The position numbers and the translations under genes are program-made. Source: Mesorhizobium sp. YM1C-6-2 (GTDB lineage: Bacteria > Pseudomonadota > Alphaproteobacteria > Rhizobiales > Rhizobiaceae). Taken from it: DNA of 64,000 bases. A model generated the notes under the pieces. That model saw nothing but the letters and a program-made list of their open reading frames with translations. It was not told where the DNA came from and did no database searches. The stretch spans positions 310,001 to 374,000 of the forward strand of contig NZ_RCIZ01000004.1 in NCBI RefSeq assembly GCF_003666685.1, in the 5' to 3' direction. Numbering within the stretch: the stretch's first letter is position 1; each line of letters begins with the position of its first letter. Of this stretch, positions 38,811-48,327 are shown one piece after another.

Positions 38811-39653
38811 TCAGGTGCAGGATTCGCCGCAGCTGGGCGGGGTCTTGGCGTCGTCGCCGGATTCGAACGAGCCGCCGAACACGTCGAACAGACGGATGCG
38901 CGGATCGTCCTGGCGATGGCGATCCTTGAGCGATTTGCCGGCTTCGCCGAAGTAGACGCGCAGGCCGGCGCGTGCGGTGGTGACGTCGTCACCGAAGGTG
39001 CCGTCGCCGAACAACGCGACATTGCGGCCTGCGAAGGGCAGCATCGCCTCGGCGCCGACGCGTCCGAACGTGTCGTCGAAGCGATGGCCGACGCCGGCGT
39101 GAATGCGGAAGTCGTCGGTCACGTAGAAGGCCGCCATGGCTTCGGCGGAGAAATAGGTCTCGTTGAAACCGCCGGCATCGACCGTATCGCCGCCGATGAA
39201 TCCTTCGAGCGAGACGCGGTCGAGATAGAGTTCGCCCTCGGCGCCGTAGCGCCACGTCGTGACGTCCGGACCGAAATCGGTATCGTAGCGCACGACGTCG
39301 CCATAGAAGCCGAGCAATGCCGTATCCGGGTTGCGCCAGAAGGCATGGACGGCCGCGCCGAAGCCGGTGCCGAAGTCGTTGGCAGTGGCCACGCCGCCAT
39401 CGAACTGCAGGCCGAAGCGTTCTCCGACCGGGAATGCCACAGAGCCGGCCAGCTCGCCCATATTGGTATCGCCGACGTTATCGACGTCGACATAGGTGTA
39501 TGCCGCTTCGATCTTGCCGTTGATGCCCGATACGGCCGGCTTCACACCGTCGAACTTCTCCTCGAAGCTGGCCGGCGCATCGGCCGCGAAAGCTGTCGAC
39601 CCCATCATTCCGCTGACGGCGATGATGGCGAAATAAGAAACTGAATTTTTCAT
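38811..39653 (-). CDS. outer-membrane beta-barrel-like protein, copy A
   Basis: A 280-residue exported protein. The signal peptide MKNSVSYFAIIAVSGMMG with cleavage near AFAAD is followed by alternating hydrophobic/polar strands typical of beta-barrels (GKIEAAYTYVDVDN; ALLGFYGDVVRYDTDFG; AEAMAAFYVTDDFRIHAGVG; AGLRVYFGE). The end leaves the barrel pattern: a basic stretch (KSLKDRHRQDDPRIRLFD) and a tail PPSCGESCT with two cysteines. It is a paralogue of the protein at 41483-42337. Start ATG 39653 is fixed by the signal peptide. Function unknown; it sits in an array with glycosyltransferase genes. Confidence 0.72.
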   Translation of the reverse strand: MKNSVSYFAIIAVSGMMGSTAFAADAPASFEEKFDGVKPAVSGINGKIEAAYTYVDVDNVGDTNMGELAGSVAFPVGERFGLQFDGGVATANDFGTGFGAAVHAFWRNPDTALLGFYGDVVRYDTDFGPDVTTWRYGAEGELYLDRVSLEGFIGGDTVDAGGFNETYFSAEAMAAFYVTDDFRIHAGVGHRFDDTFGRVGAEAMLPFAGRNVALFGDGTFGDDVTTARAGLRVYFGEAGKSLKDRHRQDDPRIRLFDVFGGSFESGDDAKTPPSCGESCT

Positions 39654-39892
39654 TGTTACCCCAAAATCAGCCGACCGATTCACATCGTCCGGCTTTATTT
39701 CAACATCTCGCTGATGCACGACCTTCGGGGATGAAGGAAGATGGTACGGTTCGCGATATGCAGTCTTGGGGAGCGCGCGCGTGCAAAATGAGGGCGGTGT
39801 TGTAGTAATGCGACAAATTAAGGGGGTCTAATGTAGTGGACCGTCATTGATAAGGCACTGATATTGCAGAAAAATCGAGAGGAGAATTTCTG

Positions 39893-40288
39893 ATGAAGAT
39901 CATACCGTGCGGCAGCGTTGCCAGTGTTCACCCGCCCGAGAAATATTTCACCGGCAGGGTGCTGCAGACGCCTGTCATCGAGACGGAGGCGCCGGCGCGG
40001 GTGCGCGCGGCGGTGGTCAGCTTCGAACCGGGTGCGCGAACGGCCTGGCATACCCATCCGCTCGGCCAGACGCTTCACGTAACCTCCGGCGCCGGCCTGG
40101 TGCAGGTCTGGGACGGGCCGATCAGGGAGATCAAAGCCGGCGACGTGGTCTTCTTCGCGCCGGGCGAGAAGCACTGGCACGGCGCCGGCCCGAAGACGGC
40201 GATGACCCATCTCGCCATGCACGAGGCGCTGGACGGCGTGCACGTGGAGTGGCTGGAGAAGGTCTCGGACGAGCAGTATGCGGGTTGA
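39893..40288 (+). CDS. cupin domain protein
   Basis: A 131-residue single-domain cupin. Metal ligands are present in both motifs: [16 protein letters not shown] (two His, Gln/His) and [16 protein letters not shown] (His). The pattern resembles small manganese cupins such as those annotated as (R)-mandelonitrile lyase-like or carboxymuconolactone-linked proteins. A GAGAGGAGA site precedes ATG 39893. It is the only plus-strand gene inside the glycosyltransferase/barrel array, between the GT copy A and barrel copy A, so it may be an insertion. Substrate unknown. Confidence 0.82.
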   Translation: MKIIPCGSVASVHPPEKYFTGRVLQTPVIETEAPARVRAAVVSFEPGARTAWHTHPLGQTLHVTSGAGLVQVWDGPIREIKAGDVVFFAPGEKHWHGAGPKTAMTHLAMHEALDGVHVEWLEKVSDEQYAG

Positions 40289-40291
40289 AGG

Positions 40292-41479
40292 TCAGGCGCG
40301 GCCTGCCATGACATCCGACAGCCGCCGCCTGATCCATTTGCGCTGGTTCGCCTGAAACTGTGGCCTCAGTTCCTCCGCCAGATCCCTTGCGCGGCGGGCG
40401 AGGCCGGCGTCTTCATAGGCGTCGAGCACGATCGACCGGAAACGCTCCGCGCCACGGTTCTGCTTGTCCACGACTTTCAGACTTCCGCGCCCTGCTGCCG
40501 CCTCGGCTGTGTATTGGTGTTCCAGTTGTTGCGGCACGCAAACCTGCGGCAGCCCCGCGGCAAGGCCGATGCACAGCGTCCCGTGCTGCGCTGCGTTGAC
40601 CATCAAGCGGGTGCGCCTGGCGATCAGGTCAACCGGTAACGGCAACCGTTCGACCGATACGCCGCGCCGCGTGAAGTCCTCTGCCATCGCGTCGTCCATC
40701 CCGGGCATGAAGAGCCGGACCGGTACGCCGAGATTGCCGATTCCTTCCATCAGCCCGGGATCCGATTTCTCCGTTGTCGAGAAATAGACGAAGATTTCCT
40801 GGCCGCCGGGTGCCGGCTGCGGGGTTCCTCCCATGATGGGCGGCAGCAACGGCTCCGAACGCCACGCGGCGTAGGGGTCGAGCATGTCGAGCGTGAACAC
40901 AAGCTGGTCGGTGCTGGCATACACCTCCGGAAGCCAATTGAGTTCCGGGACGCCGAATTCCGGGACGACCGAATTGATCGTATCGACGATCTCCGCCTCG
41001 TCGTAGATGCGCGTCGCGTGGCGCGGCAGCAGGACCGGAAAGGTCTCCATGTTTGCTGGCGGAACCAGATAGCCGGTGCCGACGGCGACGCTCGGTATTC
41101 CGAGACCTCTGGCCGCGAGCAAGGCGCAGGGTGCGCAATCTGCGATGACCAGGGATATATTGCGGTCCCGCATCGTCTGCTGCCACCAGCCAATGCTTTT
41201 CCGCAGTATCTCTGGTCTGCGGAAACCAATGTCCCCCATGAATTCGCCCCAGGTTGCGGTATCGGGATTCCCCTGGGCTTTTCGATACTCATTCGAATGG
41301 GGCAACCATGGCCCCTTCACGACCGCATCGCAGAAGGCGGCGAGTTCGGCTTGATGGGTTATACGACATAGGGCGGCGTCAAAAGAAAAACGGTCGCCGA
41401 TGTTTTCGGCGACCGTTTTCAATGTAGCAATGTGATTGCGCCCGTCACCGGCCTCCCAGGCCAGCAAGGCTCGCGGCAT
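40292..41479 (-). CDS. GT1-like glycosyltransferase, copy A
   Basis: A 395-residue GT-B fold protein resembling family 1 (MGT/UGT-type) transferases. The N-terminal LLAWEAGDGRNHIATLKTVA corresponds to the Gly/His acceptor loop. The donor-side motif is MVNAAQHGTLCIGLAAGLPQ followed by VCVPQQLEHQY, similar to the usual HGG...GVP...P...DQ pattern. The sugar and acceptor are unknown. It begins 3 bases after the stop of barrel copy B (41483), so the two are translationally linked. It is clearly homologous along its full length to the protein at 42610-43794. Confidence 0.75.
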   Translation of the reverse strand: MPRALLAWEAGDGRNHIATLKTVAENIGDRFSFDAALCRITHQAELAAFCDAVVKGPWLPHSNEYRKAQGNPDTATWGEFMGDIGFRRPEILRKSIGWWQQTMRDRNISLVIADCAPCALLAARGLGIPSVAVGTGYLVPPANMETFPVLLPRHATRIYDEAEIVDTINSVVPEFGVPELNWLPEVYASTDQLVFTLDMLDPYAAWRSEPLLPPIMGGTPQPAPGGQEIFVYFSTTEKSDPGLMEGIGNLGVPVRLFMPGMDDAMAEDFTRRGVSVERLPLPVDLIARRTRLMVNAAQHGTLCIGLAAGLPQVCVPQQLEHQYTAEAAAGRGSLKVVDKQNRGAERFRSIVLDAYEDAGLARRARDLAEELRPQFQANQRKWIRRRLSDVMAGRA

Positions 41480-41482
41480 CGC

Positions 41483-42337
41483 CTAGCCCAAAGGAGGATA
41501 GCACGGCTGCGGGTAGGTGCAGATATCGTCGCCTTCGTCGACGCCGTCGATGCCAAAGCCCTGGAAGTCGAACAGCCGGATGCGCGGATCGTCCTCGCGG
41601 TGCCGCTGGATGAGCGACTTGCCGGGCTCGCCGAAATACACGCGCAGGCCGACGCGGCCAGTCGTGACGTCTTCGCCGAAGATGCCGTCGCCGAACAGGG
41701 CGACGTTGCGGCTGCCGAACGGCAGGATCGCTTCAGCGCCGACGCGGCCCGAGGTTTCGTCGAAACGGTGGCCGACGCCAGCATGGATGCGGAAGTCGTC
41801 GGTCACGTAGAAGGCGGCCAGGGCCTCGGCGGAGAAATAGGTTTCGTTGAAGTCGTCGCCGTCGGTGTAGTCGCCGCCGACAAACGCCTCGACCGAGAAC
41901 CGATCCAGATAGAGTTCGCCCTCGGCACCGAAGCGCCAGTTGGTCAGGTCGGCGTCGAAATCGCTGTCGAGCCGCACCACGTCGCCGTAGAAGCCGAGAA
42001 GCGCGACGTCGGGATTGCGCCAGAACGCGTGCACGGCGCCGCCGAACGTGGTGCCGAAGTCGTCGGCGCCGGCAATGCCGCCGTCGATCTGCAGGCCGAA
42101 CTGCTGTCCCAGCGGGATGGAAATGGCGCCGGCGACATTGCCCATGTTCGTGTCGCCGAAATTATCGACATCGATATAGGTATAAGCCGCTTCGATCTTG
42201 CCGTTGATGCCCGACACCGCAGGCTTCGTTCCTTCGAAGCGCTCTTCGAAATTGGCCGGGGCATCGGCTGCGAAAGCCGCCGACCCCATAATCCCCGTCA
42301 CGGCGATAATCGCGATATAGGAAACCGAATTCTTCAT
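41483..42337 (-). CDS. outer-membrane beta-barrel-like protein, copy B
   Basis: A 284-residue paralogue of the protein at 38811-39653, sharing signal peptide (MKNSVSYIAIIAVTGIMG), barrel strands (GKIEAAYTYIDVDNFGDTNM; AFYVTDDFRIHAGVGHRFDE; GRVGLRVYFGEPGKSL) and the DDPRIRLFD element. The tail differs: it is longer and ends CTYPQPCYPPLG, again with two cysteines. The open frame extends to 42514, but ATG 42337 begins the signal peptide. The 3' end is joined to GT copy A with a 3-base spacer. Pore function is not shown; the final residue is not the Phe common in porins. Confidence 0.72.
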   Translation of the reverse strand: MKNSVSYIAIIAVTGIMGSAAFAADAPANFEERFEGTKPAVSGINGKIEAAYTYIDVDNFGDTNMGNVAGAISIPLGQQFGLQIDGGIAGADDFGTTFGGAVHAFWRNPDVALLGFYGDVVRLDSDFDADLTNWRFGAEGELYLDRFSVEAFVGGDYTDGDDFNETYFSAEALAAFYVTDDFRIHAGVGHRFDETSGRVGAEAILPFGSRNVALFGDGIFGEDVTTGRVGLRVYFGEPGKSLIQRHREDDPRIRLFDFQGFGIDGVDEGDDICTYPQPCYPPLG

Positions 42338-42609
42338 TGCCCGCCTCATCGAACAGTCGAAACACATAAAATAAATGGAGTACCCCCCGCAGGGCCCGTC
42401 CCATCGGGAAGCTGCCACACGGCTTGACGTAAAGGAAAGGCCTCCCCCGAACTTACCTGGAGGTTTCGAGGCGAAAAACGCCGGAAAACCAACAGGGTGT
42501 CGCCAAAACGTCACAGTTTCGGAGAGCTCGGCGGCGAAAACGTTGGGCGGCGGCCCGATCGGCGTGAACCACGCCGGATTCGGGCTTCAGCCCCCGGCAG
42601 CCGGTCGGG

Positions 42610-43794
42610 CTAGATCCTGTTGTCCATGACGGCCGCGAGACGCCGCCGGATCAGCTTGCGCTGGTTTGCCTGGAATTGCGGCTTCAGTTCCTCGGCCAGG
42701 TCCCTCGCACGTCGGGCGAGGCCGGTGTCCTCATAGGCGTCGAGAAGGATCGACCGGAAGCTCTCGGCGCCCCGGTCCTTCTCGTCCACGCTGATCAACA
42801 CGCCTCGGCGCGCCGCCGCGTCGGCGTGGTACTGCTTTTCCAGGTCCTGCGGCACGGACACCTGCGGCAGCCCCGCCGCCAGGCCGAGGCAGAGCGTGCC
42901 GTGCTGTGCGGCATTGACCATCAGGCGGGTACGCCGGGCGATCAGCTCGACCGGCACCGGTGAGCGCTCGACCAGCACGCCGCGCCGGGTGAAGTCTTCA
43001 GCCATGGCGTCGTCGATATCCGGCATGAACAGCCGGACGGGCACGCCGAGGTCGCCGATGGCTTCCATGAGCCCGGGATCGGATTTCTCGCTGGTCGAGA
43101 AATAGATGAAGATCTCGTCGCCGCCAGGATCGGGTTCGACGCTGCCGCCGGTCACCGGCGGCAGGAGCGGCTGCGACCGCCACGACGCGTAAGGGTCGAG
43201 CATGTCCAGCGTGAAGACGAGCTGGTCGGTGCTCGCATAGACCTGTGGCAGCCGCTCCAGCTTCGGGATGCCGAAATCCGGGATCACCGAATTGATCGTC
43301 TCGACGATCTCCGCTTCGTCATGGATCAGCGTTGCGTGGCGCGGCAGCAGGACGGGAAAGCTCTCCATGCCGGCAGGCTGAACCAGATAGCCGGTGCCGA
43401 CCGCGACGCTCGGGATGCCGAGGCCACGCGCGGCCAGGAGGGCGCATGGGGCACAATCGGCGATGACGAGGGAGATCTCGCAGTCGCGCATCACCTGCTG
43501 CCACCAGCCGATGCTTTCGCGCAGGATTTCGGGCCTGCGGAAGCCGATATCCCCCATGAACTCGCCCCAGGTCGCAGTGCGCGGGTTGCCCTTGGATTTT
43601 CGGTATTCGTCCGAAAACGGCAGCCATGGACCCTGGACGGGTTCGCAGAATTCGGTCAGCTCGTGCTTGTATTCGACGCGGCACAGGGCGGCATCGAACT
43701 CAAAGCGGTCGCGGACGGCTTCCGCGACCGTTTTCAGCGTGACGACATGGCCACGGCCCCTGCCGCCTTCCCAAGCGAGCAGGGCGCCCAGCAT
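42610..43794 (-). CDS. GT1-like glycosyltransferase, copy B
   Basis: A 394-residue homologue of GT copy A. Matching blocks include EFMGDIGFRRPEILRESIGW, LVIADCAPCALLAARGLGIP, STDQLVFTLDMLDPYASWRS, MVNAAQHGTLCLGLAAGLPQ and the C-terminal DAYEDTGLARRARDLAEELK. It lies 272 bases upstream of barrel copy B on the same strand. The bases in front of its ATG (TAGGCGATG on the coding strand) are the same as those joining barrel B to GT copy A, including an apparent relic stop codon. Donor and acceptor unknown. Confidence 0.75.
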   Translation of the reverse strand: MLGALLAWEGGRGRGHVVTLKTVAEAVRDRFEFDAALCRVEYKHELTEFCEPVQGPWLPFSDEYRKSKGNPRTATWGEFMGDIGFRRPEILRESIGWWQQVMRDCEISLVIADCAPCALLAARGLGIPSVAVGTGYLVQPAGMESFPVLLPRHATLIHDEAEIVETINSVIPDFGIPKLERLPQVYASTDQLVFTLDMLDPYASWRSQPLLPPVTGGSVEPDPGGDEIFIYFSTSEKSDPGLMEAIGDLGVPVRLFMPDIDDAMAEDFTRRGVLVERSPVPVELIARRTRLMVNAAQHGTLCLGLAAGLPQVSVPQDLEKQYHADAAARRGVLISVDEKDRGAESFRSILLDAYEDTGLARRARDLAEELKPQFQANQRKLIRRRLAAVMDNRI

Positions 43795-43822
43795 CGCCTA
43801 CCGACCCGCCTGCCGCGCCGGC

Positions 43823-45163
<1,341 letters not shown>

Positions 45164-45225
45164 TTAACGAACGGTAAATCCTTGCACGTCATTAGTGGGG
45201 CCGGCGTCTCGCGTGGAGTGCAAGC

Positions 45226-46128
45226 GTGTTGGGCAGCATAAGGTCCCATATCGTCCAGGAGGATGACGGCACCTCGACTGGCATCTGGGGGCCGTTCGCC
45301 CTGAGGAGTGCCTTTCAGCCGATCTTCACCTTCGAGGCGGACAAATTGTCCGTCTCCGCCTTCGAGGCGTTGCTGCGGCCGTTTCGGGGCGATGAGCAAC
45401 TGCCGCCGCAGGCCTTTTTCAACAGCATCCTCACTTCCGAACGGCTGTTTGTCGAGAATCTCGCGCATACGCTGCATCTGCTGAACGCGGCGCGCTTTCT
45501 GCCGGAGAGCGCGGCGATCTTCATCAATTTCGACCCATCGGTCTTCACCGACCCGGCGGTCGCCGAAGCGACCATCCGCGACATGCGCGTCACCCTGGTC
45601 GAGACCGGCATCGATCCGCATCGCGTCGTCTGCGAGGTGACCGAGAAGGAAACCGTCTCGCAGGAAGCGCTGTTCGCGCTGGTGGCCTCGCTCAGGGCAA
45701 GCGGCTTCCGCATCGCCGTCGACGACTACGGCGCCGACGAATCCGACATGAGACGCATCCGCGATCTATGCCCCGACATCGTGAAATTCGACGCCGACTG
45801 GATCGCGCGGCTGATGGAAACCGGCCCCGGCTACGCGCTGCTCGCCACCATGGTCTCGACCTTTGCCGCGGACGGCATCCGCACGGTCTTCGAAGGCATC
45901 GAGGAAGGCTGGCAGCTTGAGCTGGCGGAAAAGGCCGGGGTCGCCATGGTGCAGGGTTTCGCCCTGGCGCGGCCCCAGCTCGTGCCAGCGGATTTCGCTG
46001 CTCTGCAGACGGCGGCGTCCGCCACCCGCCATGCAGAGCCTGCTTCGGTGCCCGGTGCGCCTGTGCCGCGCGCAGCCGGGGCGTTGCGCCACACAAAGGC
46101 CTTCGGCCGCAGGACGCCGCCGCTATGA
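45226..46128 (+). CDS. EAL-domain c-di-GMP phosphodiesterase (apparently active)
   Basis: A 300-residue stand-alone EAL protein without sensor or membrane segments. Catalytic positions look intact: FEALLRPFRG (EALxR), FINFDPSVF (Asn), CEVTEKETV (ExxE), IAVDDYGADESD (DDFG-type), IVKFDADWI (Lys), EGIEEGWQ (Glu) and QGFALARP. It should hydrolyse cyclic di-GMP to pGpG. The start is GTG 45226. The C-terminal 50 residues (Ala/Pro/Arg-rich) extend past the domain. It overlaps the second EAL gene by ATGA (46125-46128). Confidence 0.82.
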   Translation: MLGSIRSHIVQEDDGTSTGIWGPFALRSAFQPIFTFEADKLSVSAFEALLRPFRGDEQLPPQAFFNSILTSERLFVENLAHTLHLLNAARFLPESAAIFINFDPSVFTDPAVAEATIRDMRVTLVETGIDPHRVVCEVTEKETVSQEALFALVASLRASGFRIAVDDYGADESDMRRIRDLCPDIVKFDADWIARLMETGPGYALLATMVSTFAADGIRTVFEGIEEGWQLELAEKAGVAMVQGFALARPQLVPADFAALQTAASATRHAEPASVPGAPVPRAAGALRHTKAFGRRTPPL

Positions 46129-46973
46129 ACGCCGATGCGGGACGGCAGATCAGTCTCGATGACGCGCTCATCGTCGACGAGATCGGCATCGAGAGCGGCT
46201 GCTACGGCATCTACCGGCTGCGCAGCCTCTACCAGCCAATCTTCAGGCGACGCGAAAAGACGCTGAAGATGGTCGCCGTGGAGGGCACGGCCGCTCCTTA
46301 CATCGGCGGCGAGGAGGTGCCCTCCGAAGTCTTCCTGACCGCCGTCTCCGATGACGACCAGGATTTCATCAGGCGCATGGGCGTGGCGGTGTCGCTGCGC
46401 AATCACCGCAACATCGATGCCGAGATGCTCGATCTCTTCCTCGGCCTGGAGAACACCGATCCGGAGATGCTCGCCGACAGGATCCGGCTGGTGGCGGGTG
46501 AGCTTCCGGGAGCCGAGCTCGAGCCCGATTGTGTCGTCTGTGCGCTGGGAGAACATGCTGCCGCGGAAACAGCATTGCTGTCGCGTGTTGCCGAGACGAT
46601 GCGCGGCTACGGCCTGCGGATCGCGGTTGGCGATTTCGGCGCCGGTCACTGGACCGACGAGGCGGTCGACATCCTCAAGCCGGAGATCGTCAGGATCGAC
46701 GGCGGCTGGTTCAGGCAGGTCTGCCGCGACGCCACCACGATCCGGCTCTTCGACGCCGTGGTCTCGCGGCTGCGCGAACGCCAGGCGAAGGTGCTGGTCT
46801 CCGGCATAGAGAGCGAGTTGCAGCTCGGCGTCGCGCTGAAGGTCGGCGCAGACCTGCTCCAGGGTCCGCATCTGGCGGCGCCCGCGCTGGCCGGAATGGA
46901 GATGGACCACCGGCCGCTCTCCATCGCCCACAAGCTGGGCGAGGCGCAGCGGATCGTGCCGCTGTTCGGCTGA
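46125..46973 (+). CDS. degenerate EAL-domain protein
   Basis: A 282-residue protein that aligns with the EAL fold but has lost catalytic positions. EALxR has become VEGTAAP, the DDFG motif is VGDFGAGHW, the catalytic Lys is Arg in EIVRIDGGW, and CEVTE is replaced by VCALGEHA; only SGIESE and LQGPHLAAP remain recognisable. It opens with YRLRSLYQPIFRRREKTLK, the normal QPI start. It is probably a non-catalytic partner that binds c-di-GMP or the neighbouring phosphodiesterase. Translational coupling through ATGA supports a joint complex. Confidence 0.78.
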   Translation: MNADAGRQISLDDALIVDEIGIESGCYGIYRLRSLYQPIFRRREKTLKMVAVEGTAAPYIGGEEVPSEVFLTAVSDDDQDFIRRMGVAVSLRNHRNIDAEMLDLFLGLENTDPEMLADRIRLVAGELPGAELEPDCVVCALGEHAAAETALLSRVAETMRGYGLRIAVGDFGAGHWTDEAVDILKPEIVRIDGGWFRQVCRDATTIRLFDAVVSRLRERQAKVLVSGIESELQLGVALKVGADLLQGPHLAAPALAGMEMDHRPLSIAHKLGEAQRIVPLFG

Positions 46974-47067
46974 TGCATCACCAAGGCTGATCGATTGGTG
47001 AAGAAAAAATCGCTGGATGCACTTCCGTGCGCGAGGCCATGATCTGCCACGCACAGGAGGGATCATC

Positions 47068-47679
47068 GTGACCACCATCTACGGCATGACCGACAGCGGC
47101 AATTGTTACAAGCCGCGGCTGCTGATGGCCAAGCTCGGCCGGCCTTTCAGGCATGTCGAGGTAAGCTCGAACGACGGCGGTACGCGCTCGGAGGCCTTCA
47201 CCGCCAAGAACCCGAACGCCATGGTGCCGCTGCTCGAATTCGACGACGGCCGCCTGCTCGCCGAATCCAACGCGATGCTGCTGCATCTGGGCGAGGGGAC
47301 GCGCTTCTTGCCCAAGGATGCCTACGAGCGGGCGCTCGCCTATCAATGGCTGTTCTTCGAGCAGTACAGCCACGAGCCCTACATCGCGGTTCGGCGCGCC
47401 CTGCTGACGTTCCCGAACCGGAAGAAGGACGCAACGCCGGAGCGTCTGCAGGTGACGCTGGAGCGCGGCAACAAGGCGTTGAGGGTGATGGAGAAACGGC
47501 TCGGCGAGACGCCCTTTTTCGCCGGGCAGTCGCTCAGCGTCGCCGACATCGCGCTCTATGCCTATACGCATGTCGCCGGCGAGGGCGGCTTCGATCTGGG
47601 TGACTATCCGGCGGTCGGCGTTTGGCTGAAACGCGTCGAGAGCGATCCCGGCCATGTGCCGATCGGCTGGCTGCCGTAA
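47068..47679 (+). CDS. glutathione S-transferase family protein
   Basis: A 203-residue GST. The thioredoxin-like N-terminal domain opens TTIYGMTDSGNCYKPRLLM, with the cis-proline region AMVPLLEFDDGRLLAESNAM. The helical C-terminal domain has the family N-cap motif SLSVADIALYAYTHVAGEGG. The start is GTG 47068, set by a strong AGGAGGG site 6-8 bases upstream. Electrophile or disulfide substrate unknown. It follows the EAL pair on the same strand but with a 94-base gap. Confidence 0.88.
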   Translation: MTTIYGMTDSGNCYKPRLLMAKLGRPFRHVEVSSNDGGTRSEAFTAKNPNAMVPLLEFDDGRLLAESNAMLLHLGEGTRFLPKDAYERALAYQWLFFEQYSHEPYIAVRRALLTFPNRKKDATPERLQVTLERGNKALRVMEKRLGETPFFAGQSLSVADIALYAYTHVAGEGGFDLGDYPAVGVWLKRVESDPGHVPIGWLP

Positions 47680-47749
47680 GGCCTTTCTGTGGAGTCGGGG
47701 AGCCGGTTCCCGCCCGTTTTGTCACACAAGCGCTTGCCTGCGGCGCAAA

Positions 47750-47777
47750 CAAAAAAGGCGGGGTAAAACCCCGCCTT
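47750..47777 (-). terminator. Rho-independent terminator of cspA
   Basis: AAGGCGGGGT (47755-47764) and ACCCCGCCTT (47768-47777) form a perfect 10-bp stem with a 3-base loop. On the minus strand it is followed by a T-run (TTTTTTGTTTG). It is downstream of cspA and of the convergent GST gene, and ends the cspA transcript. Confidence 0.8.
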
Positions 47778-47937
47778 CCGAGTTCCAAGGCGACTGACCG
47801 GGAGCATCCGATCCGAAACTGCAGCAATCCGCTGATCAGCACTTCGGACCTTTTGCGGCCTCGCGCGCCACTGGCGCGGCCGTCAGTACATCCGTGACTT
47901 GCCGCACGCTCCGTTGGTCGGGAGCGCGCGTTTCAGG

Positions 47938-48150
47938 TCAGCCGGCCTTGGAGAGAGATCCAGCAGCGGACTTGCCGGTACGGCGGTCCTGCTCGATCTC
48001 GAAGTTGATCTTCTGGCCTTCGTTGAGGCTGGTCATGCCGGCCCGCTCGACTGCGGAGATGTGGACGAAAACGTCCGGTCCGCCGGCGTCAGGCTGGATG
48101 AAGCCGAAGCCCTTGGTGGCGTTGAACCACTTAACGGTTCCAGTTGCCAT
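47938..48150 (-). CDS. cspA: cold-shock domain protein
   Basis: A 70-residue single cold-shock domain RNA chaperone. RNP1 (KGFGFIQPD) and RNP2 ([10 protein letters not shown]) are intact, after the standard start [13 protein letters not shown]. The gene has a likely long 5' untranslated leader: the best promoter (48311-48283) is about 130 bases upstream, as in many cold-shock mRNAs. A clear terminator follows. A second csp gene with a large internal deletion lies at 51974-52060. Confidence 0.95.
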   Translation of the reverse strand: MATGTVKWFNATKGFGFIQPDAGGPDVFVHISAVERAGMTSLNEGQKINFEIEQDRRTGKSAAGSLSKAG

Positions 48151-48282
48151 GTGTAGTCCTCGTGTTTGCGACGTTGTAGACTGGCGAAGATTTCGCCGTT
48201 GGTATCGAGATTTTGGAGATGGACGTCAGCAAACGCGGATAGCGTAAACTCTGGATCGATCGGCCGAAATTTCAATACACTG

Positions 48283-48311
48283 CATATAGGCAGGCCTATA
48301 CAAAAACACAA
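48283..48311 (-). promoter_or_regulatory. cspA promoter with internal palindrome
   Basis: On the minus strand, TTGTGT (48311-48306) and TATATG (48288-48283) are separated by 17 bases. The spacer and -10 region contain a perfect palindrome, TATAGGC-AG-GCCTATA (48285-48300), which may be an operator. Confidence 0.5.
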
Positions 48312-48327
48312 GCCTCGGAATGCATTG

